A DNA stretch of 64,000 nt, from positions 1 to 64,000 of the forward strand of contig JAICHV010000013.1 in NCBI GenBank assembly GCA_025924715.1. The letters run 5' to 3'. The notes under the pieces were generated by a model that worked only from the letters and a program-made list of their open reading frames with translations, was not told where the DNA came from and did not search any database. Origin of the DNA: Alphaproteobacteria bacterium. Lineage in GTDB: Bacteria; Pseudomonadota; Alphaproteobacteria; Micropepsales; Micropepsaceae. Position 1 is the first letter of the stretch. Each line of letters starts with the position of its first letter. Below, piece by piece: positions 1 through 8,741 of this stretch. The position numbers were made by a program, and so were the translations under genes.

Positions 1-504
1 AAGCTGGATTATGTCTGGTGGCTGGTCAGCCCCCAAAATCCCCTGAAAAGCAAGGCCGACATGGCGGATTACGCCTCGCGCCTGGACTATGCCCGCCGCC
101 TCACCGCGCACCATCCCCGTCTGGTCGTCACCGATCTGGAATGCCTGCTGGGTACGCGCTACAGCGTCGATACGGTGACGGCGTTGCAGCGGCGTTTCCC
201 GCAGCTGCATTTCGTCTGGCTGATGGGCAGCGACAATCTGGTCCAATTCAGCCGCTGGCGCCGCTGGCAGCAGATCGCCCGCCGCATCCCTATCGCCGTG
301 GTGCAGCGTCCCGGCAGCATCCTGGCGACGCTGCATGCGGCGGCGGCGCGGCGCTTCGGAACCGTCCGAAACCGTATCCGCCGCCCCGCGATCACCGTGC
401 TGGACGGGGTGAGAAATCCGCAAAGCGCTACCCAATTGCGCCGCCTTGGAGCTGCCGCCCCCGCCATGCTAGACAAGGTGTGCCAACCGGAGGACGAATC
501 CTGA
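1..504 (+). CDS. nadD: Nicotinate-nucleotide adenylyltransferase NadD (5' partial)
   Basis: Adenylates nicotinate mononucleotide to deamido-NAD in the cytoplasm (NAD biosynthesis). The frame is open from the first base and reads KLDYVWWLVSPQNPLK, the substrate-binding stretch typical of NadD, followed further on by a WLMGSDNL-type motif, so the N-terminal nucleotide-binding part lies outside the window. The visible part is 167 codons. An internal ATG at 61 is not the true start. The stop overlaps the region where rsfS begins, and the order nadD-rsfS-rlmH is the usual bacterial arrangement, which supports the call. Family identity is confident; only the truncation by the window edge limits it. 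Confidence 0.93.
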   Translation, partial: KLDYVWWLVSPQNPLKSKADMADYASRLDYARRLTAHHPRLVVTDLECLLGTRYSVDTVTALQRRFPQLHFVWLMGSDNLVQFSRWRRWQQIARRIPIAVVQRPGSILATLHAAAARRFGTVRNRIRRPAITVLDGVRNPQSATQLRRLGAAAPAMLDKVCQPEDES

Positions 505-509
505 AAGCC

Positions 510-989
510 GTGAAGAAAAAACCTGCCGCCCAGGCCGCGACCAAAACTGGCGCCAAGAAGCCCGCCGCCAAGAAACCCGCCGCCAAAAAGCCCGCGGCCA
601 AAACAGCGGCCCGCAAGCCCGCCGGCAAGAAGTCCGCCAAAGCCAAGCCCCCCAAAGCGGCGAAAGCGACCCCGCTGCTGGCCCGCATCGTCGCCTCGCT
701 GGAAGACGACAAGGCCGAAGAGATCGTCACCATCAATCTCGCCGGACGTTCTTCGCTTTGCGATGCGGCCGTGGTGGCGTCAGGACGCTCGTCGCGCCAT
801 GTGATGGCGATCGCCGAACATCTGGCGCGGCGGCTGAAGGAAGAAGGCTATGGCACCAGGCCGGTGAGCGGCGCGGCGCAGGGCGACTGGGCCCTGGTCG
901 ATGCCGGCGATGTCATCGTCCATGTCTTCCGCCCCGAAGTGCGCGACTATTACGATCTCGAAGGCATGTGGAACGTCCCCAGTAAATGA
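510..989 (+). CDS. rsfS: Ribosomal silencing factor RsfS with a Lys/Ala/Pro-rich N-terminal tail
   Basis: RsfS (Iojap/YbeB family) binds ribosomal protein L14 and blocks subunit joining. The C-terminal ~105 residues (from LLARIVASLEDDKAEEI, with DAAVVASGRSSRHV, GDWALVDAGDVIVHVF and YYDLEGMW) form the complete family domain. The N-terminal ~50 residues are an added tail of KKPAA/AKKPA repeats resembling histone H1 C-termini. Start is uncertain: GTG at 510 is used here, but a CTG at 501 overlaps the nadD stop and sits a better distance behind GGAGG at 488-492; no ATG exists near the expected start. The open frame continues far upstream only as an overlap of nadD. The stop overlaps the rlmH start (ATGA). 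Confidence 0.9.
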   Translation: MKKKPAAQAATKTGAKKPAAKKPAAKKPAAKTAARKPAGKKSAKAKPPKAAKATPLLARIVASLEDDKAEEIVTINLAGRSSLCDAAVVASGRSSRHVMAIAEHLARRLKEEGYGTRPVSGAAQGDWALVDAGDVIVHVFRPEVRDYYDLEGMWNVPSK

Positions 990-1468
990 GACTTTGCATT
1001 CTTGCGGTCGGCCATGCGCGCGGCACCTCGGAAGGCGCGTTGTGCGATGACTATCTGGGCCGCGCCCTCAAAACCGGCCGCAATATGGGCTTTACCGCCG
1101 TCACCATCGAGGAGATCGCGGTCTCCAAAGCCAGGACCGCTGAGGCCCGCATAAGCGATGAGGCCGAGCGCCTGGCCCGCCGCGTTCCGGACGGCGCCCA
1201 TATCGTGATGCTGGATGCCAAGGGCAAAGGCATGACCAGCGAAGGCTTCGCCGACATGCTGGGGGCGCTGCGCGACGCCGGCACCCGCGATCTGGTTTTT
1301 GTCATCGGCGGGCCGGACGGTCTCAGCCCGCTGCCGGGTAAGAAAGCCGGCCGCAGCCTGGCCTTTGGCCCGCAAACCTGGCCGCATCTTTTGGCCCGCG
1401 CGCTGCTGACCGAACAGGTCTATCGCGCCATGACCATATTATCAGGCCACCCCTATCACAGAGCCTGA
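986..1468 (+). CDS. rlmH: 23S rRNA (pseudouridine1915-N3)-methyltransferase RlmH
   Basis: SPOUT-class methyltransferase that uses S-adenosylmethionine to methylate pseudouridine 1915 in helix 69 of 23S rRNA on assembled ribosomes. The 160-residue protein has the family length and motifs: an N-terminal MRLCILAVG strand, the IVMLDAKGKGMTSEGFA segment, FVIGGPDG as the SAM-binding knot loop, and a C-terminal LLTEQVYRAMTILSGHPYHRA that matches the strongly conserved RlmH tail. It starts inside the rsfS stop (ATGA), indicating translational coupling in the nadD-rsfS-rlmH operon. Confidence 0.96.
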   Translation: MRLCILAVGHARGTSEGALCDDYLGRALKTGRNMGFTAVTIEEIAVSKARTAEARISDEAERLARRVPDGAHIVMLDAKGKGMTSEGFADMLGALRDAGTRDLVFVIGGPDGLSPLPGKKAGRSLAFGPQTWPHLLARALLTEQVYRAMTILSGHPYHRA

Positions 1469-1559
1469 CCACCGCCGCAGGTTGCAGGCCTCGCACAGCC
1501 ATGCACGCTTCCTTAACCATGCCCGGTGATGATGGCGTGTCGTAGTGGGACATATGCCC

Positions 1560-1985
1560 ATGGAAATCAAAGGTCCGGGCCGGGTCGAAAGCGGTCTTGT
1601 TCGCCGCAAGGCGCAGGCCGCCACCAGCGGCGGCGGCTTCTCGGTCACCACCACGCCCGAAACCCATGCCCAGATCGTCGCCGGCCCCGGGCCGATCGCG
1701 GCGCTGGATTCCATTTTGACCCTGCAGGACATGGGCGATGCCGGCGACGGCCGTTCCAAGGGCTTGGCGCATGGCGAACAACTGCTCGACATTCTGGACA
1801 GTGTGCGTGACGGCTTGCTTGCGGGCGGCATTCCCCGCACCACTTTGAATCGGCTGGCCGTAGCGGTCACCCGGCGCCACGACATCTTCGCCGATCCCAA
1901 GCTGCAGGACGTGCTCGACCAGATCGAGCTGCGCGCCCATGTCGAATTGGCCAAGCTGGAACAGATCGACAAAAGAGTGGCCTGA
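1560..1985 (+). CDS. fliX: Flagellar assembly regulator FliX
   Basis: FliX is an alphaproteobacterial protein that, with FlbD, couples class II flagellar basal-body assembly to later flagellar gene expression. Seen here: an N-terminus MEIKGPGR, a Gly-rich low-complexity stretch, then a helical C-terminal half (ILTLQDMGDAGD, RGRSKGLAHGEQLLDILD-like segment, LQDVLDQIELRAHVELAKL) characteristic of the family. Start at 1560 is chosen over ATG 1554 and GTG 1545 because GGGA at 1547-1550 is correctly spaced only for 1560. A half CtrA-like TTAACCAT lies at 1513, upstream, which would fit known CtrA control of fliX but is weak by itself. No other flagellar gene is linked in this window. Confidence 0.82.
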   Translation: MEIKGPGRVESGLVRRKAQAATSGGGFSVTTTPETHAQIVAGPGPIAALDSILTLQDMGDAGDGRSKGLAHGEQLLDILDSVRDGLLAGGIPRTTLNRLAVAVTRRHDIFADPKLQDVLDQIELRAHVELAKLEQIDKRVA

Positions 1986-2066
1986 CGGCAGCCCGCAGGC
2001 CCAATTCGACCACCACAGAATCCGAATTGGCCAAGCTGGAACAGATCGACAAAAGAGTGGCCTGAC
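1943..2066. repeat. 44-bp direct repeat duplicating the 3' end of fliX
   Basis: Bases 1943-1986 (last 14 codons of fliX, stop and one base) recur without mismatch at 2023-2066, 80 bp downstream. The second copy has no upstream coding sequence, so it is a non-coding remnant. Between them, CCAATTCG at 2001-2008 is the reverse complement of CGAATTGG at the start of the second copy (2023-2030), giving an 8-bp hairpin. The rest of the 1986-2176 gap shows no gene. Confidence 0.9.
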
Positions 2067-2176
2067 CGCCAGCTTGAGCAAACCGGCAAGCGCGTCATCC
2101 AAGCGCGGGTCTTGATCGGGGCGGAACCGAACCACACCAAGCGCGTTTGAGGGCCACACGGTTTGGAGGCGTTCCC

Positions 2177-2632
2177 ATGTCCAATCCCCGGTCCACAGCC
2201 CAAATTGCCGGTCATCCGCTGCACCCCATGCTGGTGCCTTTTCCCATTGCCTTTTTCGTGGGAACCCTCGCCGCCGATCTGATGTATGGGCACAGCCAGG
2301 ACATGTTCTGGTTCACCGCCACCGAATGGATGCTGGGCGTGGGCGTGGTCATGGCGCTGCTCGCAGCGCTGGCGGGGATCACCGATGTTCTGGGCGATGC
2401 GCGCATCCGCGCCATCGGCATCGTCTGGGTGCATTTTCTGGGCAATCTGCTGGTGGTGTTGATCGAGGCCTATAATTGGTATCGCCGCTACGATATGGGC
2501 CCGGATGCGGTCCAATCGACCGGCTTGATCCTGTCGCTGGCCGCGGTCCTTATTCTTTTGGTGACCGGCTGGCTGGGCTGGGAAATGGTCTATCGCCGCC
2601 GCGTCGGCATCGCCGATGACGGCACCGTCTGA
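2177..2632 (+). CDS. DUF2231 family four-helix membrane protein
   Basis: Inner-membrane protein of unknown function, 151 residues. It carries the DUF2231 hallmarks: an N-terminal GHPLHPMLVPFPI motif that enters the first membrane helix, then three further hydrophobic segments (around residues 45-68, 78-95 and 115-140) and a short charged tail. The ATG at 2177 is preceded by GGAGGC at 2165-2170; the in-frame extension to 2147 has no ribosome site. It stands alone on the plus strand behind the fliX duplication. No substrate or partner is known for the family, and nothing adjacent suggests one. Confidence 0.82.
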   Translation: MSNPRSTAQIAGHPLHPMLVPFPIAFFVGTLAADLMYGHSQDMFWFTATEWMLGVGVVMALLAALAGITDVLGDARIRAIGIVWVHFLGNLLVVLIEAYNWYRRYDMGPDAVQSTGLILSLAAVLILLVTGWLGWEMVYRRRVGIADDGTV

Positions 2633-2682
2633 GGACCTTCCATCGCCTGGGCTAGCCAGGAACCGCTCGCGACGGATGCCTT

Positions 2683-3036
2683 CTACAATCCCAGGAAAGG
2701 CGTGAAGCCGCCGAAGATCATGCGTTTGCCGTCAAACGGCTGGCCGGTCATCATGTCTTTCATGCGCGGATCAGCCATCACTTTTTCCATGCAGGCATCG
2801 CGCGCCGTCTTGTCGGCGTAGACAATCCAGGAAAACACCACAACTTCGCTTTCCTTCGCCTGCACGGCGCGGGGAAACGATGTCAGTTCGCCGTAAGGCA
2901 CATCGTCACCGACGCATTCGACACTGGCGATGGCCCCATATTCCTTCCAGACTATCGCGCAGATGCGGGCCAGGTCCTTGTAGGCCTCGAGTTTCTCCTT
3001 CGGTACCGGGATCACGAAACCATCGACATAGGCCAT
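2683..3036 (-). CDS. DUF1428 family protein (YbaA-like)
   Basis: Small cytosolic protein of 117 residues with a ferredoxin-like alpha/beta barrel fold expected for DUF1428. Family signatures visible: start MAYVDGFVIPVPKEKLEAY, the ECVGDDVPYGELTSFPRAVQ segment, VVFSWIVYADKTARD, and the ending FDGKRMIFGGFTPFL. The start at 3036 is preceded by AAAGGAGCTG on the minus strand, whereas the longer open frame upstream has neither a ribosome site nor conserved sequence. Function is unknown. It is divergent from the secreted-protein gene that follows. Confidence 0.88.
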   Translation of the reverse strand: MAYVDGFVIPVPKEKLEAYKDLARICAIVWKEYGAIASVECVGDDVPYGELTSFPRAVQAKESEVVVFSWIVYADKTARDACMEKVMADPRMKDMMTGQPFDGKRMIFGGFTPFLGL

Positions 3037-3113
3037 GGGCAGCTCCTTTGCGGATGTCCAAGCATGCCAAAAGAAAAAGGCGGTCGGAAGGGCCGCCTCT
3101 GCGCGGCTGCGGA

Positions 3114-3137
3114 TTGACACGCGCTGTCCATTATAAC
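3114..3137 (+). promoter_or_regulatory. Putative housekeeping promoter
   Basis: TTGACA at 3114-3119 followed after 12 bp by TATAAC (3132-3137), which fits the Caulobacter sigma-73 pattern (TTGAC then TANAWC with a short spacer). It lies about 50 bp upstream of the secreted-protein start at 3188 and points at it. Motif-based only. Confidence 0.45.
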
Positions 3138-3187
3138 TACAAAGTATGACAAATAAGCCATTGTTCAGTTTTTTGATCGAGGGGCCT

Positions 3188-4297
3188 ATGAAAATCGCCG
3201 TACTCGCGCTTTGCATATCGCTTTTGGGTGTCGGCCCTTCGTTTGCCCAGCCCAAGCAGCCAGTCATTCGTCCAGCGGTGGACGGCGTCCTGGCTGCGTT
3301 CGATGACCATCCTATCGTCGGTCTGGGCGATGCTCACCTTATGGCCCAGGAGGAAGACTTCTACGCCGCGCTGGTTCGCGATCCGCGCTTTGCGGCGAAA
3401 GTCAAAAATGTCGTTGTGGAGTTCGGCGCTGCTTCCGATCAGAAGATCGTCGATCGTTATATGAATGGGGAAAACGTCCCCTACACGGAATTGCGCAAAA
3501 TCTGGACCGACCCATTTGGATGGTCGCCGCCGCCTTTTGTCCTGGGGTACGCGAACCTCTTTGCCCAGCTTCGCGTCGTCAACCTTGCGCTACCACCGGC
3601 GCAGCGTGTTCGGGTCTGGCTGAGCCATCCGCCGGTGGATTGGTCGAAACTTAAAAGGCGAGAAGATTTTCATCCCGTACCAGGCGTACGCGATTCATAT
3701 CCCGCGTCGCTGATAGAAAGAGAAATTCTGGCCCGCGGGGAGAAAGCTCTCATAATTTATGGGTATGGGCACTTCAACACCGACACAAGTCTTAGTCCAC
3801 TTTTCGGACCCCAGCCAAGCCTGGCAATGATTCTGAACCGCGATCATCCCGGCGCGCTTTTCGTCATCGTTCCTTATACTGGATTTCTGGACAAAGCGTG
3901 CAATCTGGCATTTGAGATAACCGCGAAAGAGTGGCCCGTTCCTGCCATCGTGACGCCCATTGCAGGGACGTCTCTTGACGACGAAAAGGCGCGCCAGCAG
4001 TGCCCCCGGGGGCCCCACGAACCCGTGCCTCCCGGCGTTACCAAAGAGCAGTTGCCGCAGCTCATCGCGAATTTCGAGCGCTATATGGCAGGCGTAAATG
4101 CCGACGCAATGCTCTATCTCGGCGCTGTTGCCAGCTTGACCCGCTCGCCCTTTTTGCCAGATGCCTATTTGGACGCCGCGTATCAGCAGGAGGTCATGCG
4201 CCACATGGCGATCGTTGCCCCGCCGGGCGCCACCGCGGCAATCATGGGCTTCTCGCCTGAAAGAAATACCGCCGCGCCGAGGCCTTTCTCCAAATAG
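3188..4297 (+). CDS. Secreted protein with an EreA/ChaN-like domain
   Basis: Exported protein of 369 residues: signal peptide about 1-22 (KIAVLALCISLLGVGPSFA then Q), then a domain opening with HPIVGLGDAHLMAQEEDFYAAL and later VVVEFGAA and LIIYGYGHF. That layout (Gly-Leu-Gly-Asp/Glu-x-His, acidic strand, G-x-G-H) resembles the erythromycin-esterase-like/ChaN/TraB superfamily, but I cannot place it in one family. ATG 3188 is chosen because the signal peptide begins there and GAGGGG precedes it; an ATG at 3146 would prefix 14 unlikely residues. Codon use looks less GC-biased than the neighbours in places. It converges on sucB with only 7 bp between stops. Confidence 0.6.
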   Translation: MKIAVLALCISLLGVGPSFAQPKQPVIRPAVDGVLAAFDDHPIVGLGDAHLMAQEEDFYAALVRDPRFAAKVKNVVVEFGAASDQKIVDRYMNGENVPYTELRKIWTDPFGWSPPPFVLGYANLFAQLRVVNLALPPAQRVRVWLSHPPVDWSKLKRREDFHPVPGVRDSYPASLIEREILARGEKALIIYGYGHFNTDTSLSPLFGPQPSLAMILNRDHPGALFVIVPYTGFLDKACNLAFEITAKEWPVPAIVTPIAGTSLDDEKARQQCPRGPHEPVPPGVTKEQLPQLIANFERYMAGVNADAMLYLGAVASLTRSPFLPDAYLDAAYQQEVMRHMAIVAPPGATAAIMGFSPERNTAAPRPFSK

Positions 4298-4304
4298 AAC
4301 TGCG

Positions 4305-5546
4305 TCAGATATCCAGCAACAACCGCTGCGGGTCTTCCAGATTGTCCTTGACCTTGACCAGGAAGGTGACCGCGTCGCGGCCATCGACCAGGCGGTGGTC
4401 ATAGGACAGCGCCAGATACATCATCGGGCGGATCTCGATCTTGCCGTCCACCGCCATGGGGCGCGGCTGGATTTTGTGCATGCCCAGAATGCCCGATTGC
4501 GGGGCATTGAGGATGGGGGTGGACATCAGCGAGCCGAACACCCCGCCATTGGTGATGGAGAAGGTGCCGCCCTGCAATTCGTCCAGCTTCAGTTTGTTGT
4601 CGCGGGCGCGCAGGCCGAAATCATTGATCTTCGCCTCGACCCCGGCGATGGACAGCATGTCGGCATCGCGCACCACCGGCACCACCAAGCCGCGATCGGT
4701 CGAAACCGCCACGCCGATGTCGTAATAATTCTTATAGATGATGTCGTCGCCTTCGATCTCGGCATTGACATTGGGCAGTTCTTTCAGCGCGGCGACACAG
4801 GCCTTGGTGAAGAAGCCCATGAAGCCCAACCGCACGCCATGTTTCTTTTCAAACATGTCTTTGTACTGCGCCCGCATCGCCATGACATGGCTCATATCCA
4901 CTTCGTTGAAGGTGGTGAGCTGGGCGGCGGTGTTCTGCGATTCTTTCAGGCGCAGCGCGACGGTCTTGCGCAGCCGCGACATCGCCACCCGCTCTTCGCG
5001 CGCCGCATTGGGACGCGGGCCGGAGGGCGCGGCGGCGGTTTGCGCCGGGGCGGTACTGCGGGCCTGCAAGGCGCCCAGCATGTCGCCTTTGGTGACGCGG
5101 CCATCCTTGCCGGTGCCGGCGACGGAGCTGGTGGGAACGCCGCTTTCAGCAGCGATGCGCTTGGCCGACGGCATGGCCGGCGCGTCTGCATTGGCAGCGG
5201 GCTTGGGCGCCTCCACCTTCGCCGGTTCTTTGGCAATCGGGCGGGCGGCATCGGGATTGGGGGCGGGCACCGCGGCGGTTTTTCCGGCCTTGCCTTCGGC
5301 GCCCATCTTCCCCTCAGCAATCGAGCCCAGAATGGCGCCAACCTGCACCGTGGCGCCGGCCTGGACCGAGATGGATTCAATCGAACCGGCGGCGGGGGCG
5401 GGGACTTCCACCGTCACTTTGTCGGTTTCCAGTTCCAGCAGCGGTTCGTCGCGGGCGACGCTTTCGCCTTCCTTCTTGAACCAGCGCGCCACCGTGGCTT
5501 CGGTAACGGATTCGCCCATCGCTGGGACTTTGATCTCGACGGTCAT
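4305..5546 (-). CDS. sucB: 2-oxoglutarate dehydrogenase E2, dihydrolipoyllysine succinyltransferase
   Basis: E2 core of the 2-oxoglutarate dehydrogenase complex; transfers the succinyl group from lipoate to CoA in the TCA cycle. Domains of the 413-residue protein: one lipoyl domain (1-75) with the lipoylated Lys near residue 43 in ETDKV; an Ala/Pro-rich hinge; a peripheral-subunit-binding domain about 125-165 ([19 protein letters not shown]); and the catalytic acyltransferase domain ending in [13 protein letters not shown], where His about 384 and Asp about 388 are the catalytic residues. It follows sucA by 27 bp in the same direction. The usual third component gene lpd is not downstream; a convergent gene follows. 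Confidence 0.97.
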   Translation of the reverse strand: MTVEIKVPAMGESVTEATVARWFKKEGESVARDEPLLELETDKVTVEVPAPAAGSIESISVQAGATVQVGAILGSIAEGKMGAEGKAGKTAAVPAPNPDAARPIAKEPAKVEAPKPAANADAPAMPSAKRIAAESGVPTSSVAGTGKDGRVTKGDMLGALQARSTAPAQTAAAPSGPRPNAAREERVAMSRLRKTVALRLKESQNTAAQLTTFNEVDMSHVMAMRAQYKDMFEKKHGVRLGFMGFFTKACVAALKELPNVNAEIEGDDIIYKNYYDIGVAVSTDRGLVVPVVRDADMLSIAGVEAKINDFGLRARDNKLKLDELQGGTFSITNGGVFGSLMSTPILNAPQSGILGMHKIQPRPMAVDGKIEIRPMMYLALSYDHRLVDGRDAVTFLVKVKDNLEDPQRLLLDI

Positions 5547-5573
5547 GCGGGGTTCTTTCGAATGGGAATGCGA

Positions 5574-8528
5574 CTATAGGCTCAAAGCGTCGTTCAGGAA
5601 GGCCGCCAATTCGGCCAGATGCTGGCTCATCAGGCCGGCGGCGGTGGAGGCATATTCGGGCCGCCCGACATAACGGGGCGATTTGCTGCCGCCCAGCTTG
5701 GCGATGGTCGCCTCGATGCAGGGGCGCACGAAATTCCAGGCGCCCTGGTTGCGGGGCTCTTCCTGGCACCACACCAGATCGGCCTTGGGGAAGCGGTTCA
5801 GCTCCTGCGCCAGCACATTTTCCGGGAAGGGATAGAGCTGTTCGATGCGCAGGATCTGGATGCGGTTTTCGCCGCGCTTTTCGCGCTCCTCCATCAAATC
5901 GAAATAGACTTTGCCGGAGCACAGGATGACGCGGCGGATCTCTTCGTCCGGCACCAGCTTGACGGTGGTGGCGCCGGGCACCACTTCGGCCTGGTCGCGC
6001 AGCACCCGGTGGAAGGAAGCGCCGGGGATCATGTCGCTGAGGAAGGAGGTGCATTTTTTGTGACGCAGCAGCGATTTGGGCGTCATCACGATCAGCGGCT
6101 TGCGGAAGCTGCGATGCATCTGACGGCGCAGCATGTGGAAATAATTGGCCGGGGTGGTGGGGACGCAGACTTGCAGATTGTCCTGGGCGCAAAGCTGCAA
6201 ATAGCGCTCCAGCCGGGCGGAGGAATGTTCCGGCCCCTGGCCCTCATAGCCATGCGGCAGCAGCATCACCAGGCCCGACATGCGCAGCCATTTCATCTCG
6301 CCCGAGGCGATGAACTGGTCGATCACCACCTGGGCGCCATTGGCGAAATCGCCGAATTGGGCTTCCCATAACACCAGCGCCTTGGGCTCGGCCAAGGTAT
6401 AGCCATATTCAAAGCCCAGCACGGCTTCTTCCGAGAGGAGGGTGTCGACCACCTCGAATTCGCCCTGGCCCTCGCGCACATGGTTCAGCGGCAGATAGCG
6501 TTGTTCGGTTTGCTGATCGACCAGAGCGGCATGGCGCTGGCTGAAGGTGCCGCGCGAGGAATCCTGGCCCGACAGACGCACATCCAGCCCTTCATTGAGC
6601 AGGGTGCCGAAGGCCAGCGCCTCGGCGGTGGCCCAATCGAAGCCTTCGCCGGTTTCGAACATTTTCGCCTTGGCGTCGAGTTGGCGGGCGATGGTCTTGT
6701 GCAAATGAAAACCGGCGGGCGCCGTGGTCAGCGCCTTGCCGACTTTTTTCAGCACATCGGCGGGAACGCCGGTCTCCCCTCTGCGGTCCGAGCCTTTGGG
6801 CGCGGCGGCCAAGCCCGCCCAGCGCCCGTCCAGCCAGTCGGCGCGGTTGGGCTTGTGGGATTTGGAGGCGTTGAATTCTTCGTCCAGCTTCTGGTTGAAC
6901 GCCGCCAGCATGGCGTCGATATCGGCTTTGGTCAGCACGCCTTCGGCGATCAGCTTCTTGCTGTAAATCTCCAGCGTGGTGGCGTGATCCTTGATCACCC
7001 GATACATCAAGGGCTGGGTGAAGCTGGGCTCGTCGCTTTCGTTATGGCCGAAGCGGCGATAGCAGATCATGTCCACCACCACATCCTTGTGGAAGAGCTG
7101 GCGGAATTCGGTGGCGATGCGGGCGGCATGCACCACTGCTTCGGGATCGTCGCCATTCACATGGAAGATCGGCGCCTGCACCATCAGGGCGATATCGGTG
7201 CAATAGGGTGAGGAGCGCGAATAGATCGGCGCGGTGGTGAAGCCGATCTGGTTGTTGATGACGAAATGCAAGGTGCCGCCGGTGCGGAAGCCCTTGGTGC
7301 CGGAGGCGGCGAAACATTCCGCCACCACGCCCTGGCCCGAAAAGGCCGCATCGCCATGGATCAGCAGCGGCAGCACCGAGGCGCGCGTCTGCACGTCGCC
7401 TTGCTGGTGCTGTTTGGCGCGCGCCTTGCCCAGCACCACCGGATTGACGATCTCCAGATGCGATGGGTTCGCGGTCAGCGACAGATGCACCTGGTGACCG
7501 TCGAATTCGCGGTCCGACGAAGCGCCCAGATGATATTTGACGTCGCCCGAGCCTTCGACTTCGGACGGGGTGGCGGCGCCGCCCTGGAATTCATGGAAGA
7601 GCTGGCGATAGGGCTTGCCCATCACATTGACCAGCACATTGAGACGGCCGCGATGGGCCATGCCCAGCACGATATCCTTCATCCCGAGCTGGCCGCCGCG
7701 CTTGATGATCTGCTCCAGCGCCGGAATGGTGGCTTCGCCGCCGTCCAGGCCGAAACGCTTGGTGCCGACGAAGCGGTTGGCGGCGAATTTCTCGAAACCT
7801 TCCGCCTCGATCAGTTTGTTGAGGATCGCTTTCTTGCCTTCCGGCGTGAAGCTGATCTCCTTGTCTACGCCTTCGATGCGCCGCTGCAGCCAGTCCTTCT
7901 GCTCGGCATCATTGATGTGCATGAACTCATAGCCGATCCGCCCGCAATAAGTGCGTTTGAGCAGATCGATCATCTGGCGCGGGGTTGCGCTGTCCATCCC
8001 CAGCACGCCGCCGATATAAACCGGCCGGTCCATGTCGGCTTCGTGGAAGCCGTAAAAGCCGGGATCCAGTTGCGGATGGGGCTGGCGCTTGGAAATGTTC
8101 AAGGGATCGAGGTCGGCCTCCAGATGACCGATCACGCGATAGGCGCGAACCAGCTGGATGGCATGAATGGAATCGCGCGCATTGGCGGCGCCCGCTGCGG
8201 GGCCCGCCGCTGAAGATGTGGCGGCACCCGGTTTGGCGGCTTTGGGCGCGGCACCGCTCAGGGCTTGGGTGATCTCGTCTTTGGGCGTCGCCGGCTTGGC
8301 GTCGCGGCGCCAGGCGGGGCCGCGACCAAGCTGGGCGGGGGTCAGGCCCTGTTCGCCCAAATCGGCGAAATAAGTCCGCCAGCCGGCGTCCACGCTAACC
8401 GGGTCGGCCAGGTATTGCGCATAGAGCGCTTCGAGGAAGGCGGCATTGGTGCCGGAGAGGAAGGAGGTGGCGTCAAGAATATCATTCGATGCGCGGTTGA
8501 GGCGATCGGAACGAGATTGCTCTGTCAT
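5574..8528 (-). CDS. sucA: 2-oxoglutarate dehydrogenase E1 component
   Basis: Thiamine-diphosphate-dependent E1 that decarboxylates 2-oxoglutarate and succinylates E2-bound lipoate. At 984 residues it has full family length. Visible features: the N-terminal E2-binding segment (FLSGTNAAFLEALYAQYL), an Ala/Pro-rich linker around 75-115, GDAAFSGQGVVAECF and FVINNQIGFTT of the ThDP site, and a C-terminal transketolase-like pyrimidine-binding domain (GFEYGYTLAEP, EAQFGDFANGAQV, LPHGYEGQGPEHSSAR). It lies 213 bp downstream of sucD and 27 bp upstream of sucB on the minus strand, so probably co-transcribed with both. Confidence 0.98.
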   Translation of the reverse strand: MTEQSRSDRLNRASNDILDATSFLSGTNAAFLEALYAQYLADPVSVDAGWRTYFADLGEQGLTPAQLGRGPAWRRDAKPATPKDEITQALSGAAPKAAKPGAATSSAAGPAAGAANARDSIHAIQLVRAYRVIGHLEADLDPLNISKRQPHPQLDPGFYGFHEADMDRPVYIGGVLGMDSATPRQMIDLLKRTYCGRIGYEFMHINDAEQKDWLQRRIEGVDKEISFTPEGKKAILNKLIEAEGFEKFAANRFVGTKRFGLDGGEATIPALEQIIKRGGQLGMKDIVLGMAHRGRLNVLVNVMGKPYRQLFHEFQGGAATPSEVEGSGDVKYHLGASSDREFDGHQVHLSLTANPSHLEIVNPVVLGKARAKQHQQGDVQTRASVLPLLIHGDAAFSGQGVVAECFAASGTKGFRTGGTLHFVINNQIGFTTAPIYSRSSPYCTDIALMVQAPIFHVNGDDPEAVVHAARIATEFRQLFHKDVVVDMICYRRFGHNESDEPSFTQPLMYRVIKDHATTLEIYSKKLIAEGVLTKADIDAMLAAFNQKLDEEFNASKSHKPNRADWLDGRWAGLAAAPKGSDRRGETGVPADVLKKVGKALTTAPAGFHLHKTIARQLDAKAKMFETGEGFDWATAEALAFGTLLNEGLDVRLSGQDSSRGTFSQRHAALVDQQTEQRYLPLNHVREGQGEFEVVDTLLSEEAVLGFEYGYTLAEPKALVLWEAQFGDFANGAQVVIDQFIASGEMKWLRMSGLVMLLPHGYEGQGPEHSSARLERYLQLCAQDNLQVCVPTTPANYFHMLRRQMHRSFRKPLIVMTPKSLLRHKKCTSFLSDMIPGASFHRVLRDQAEVVPGATTVKLVPDEEIRRVILCSGKVYFDLMEEREKRGENRIQILRIEQLYPFPENVLAQELNRFPKADLVWCQEEPRNQGAWNFVRPCIEATIAKLGGSKSPRYVGRPEYASTAAGLMSQHLAELAAFLNDALSL

Positions 8529-8741
8529 TTCAAGTACTTATGGGCCAGCTTGTTGGGCCTGGACCCTCTTCCTGGGGCGGCGCGAGCGGCCGCTTTTTGA
8601 GGCACGCGTGGTAACGCCTTCTGCCAGCCAATTCAACGGCCAATGCAGTTAATTTCACCCCAACATGGCTGATCCGCGCGGTCGGAAATCGCGCAAAATC
8701 CGCCGCTTTTTTGGGCGTTTGGGCTCTTGATAAGGGGCGAC

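Noticed and set aside
18..509. N-terminal extension of RsfS back to position 18
   Set aside because: Overlaps the genuine nadD frame throughout and is Arg/Pro-rich without conserved sequence.
540..625. Short repeat array resembling CRISPR
   Set aside because: It is the coding sequence for KKPAA repeats in the RsfS tail; no spacers and no cas genes.
4161..5673. Long plus-strand open frames (472 and 311 codons)
   Set aside because: Antisense to sucB with no recognisable domains.
8586..8606. Terminator between sucD and sucA
   Set aside because: The AGCGGCCGCT palindrome has its T run on the plus-strand side, which is the wrong side for minus-strand transcripts.
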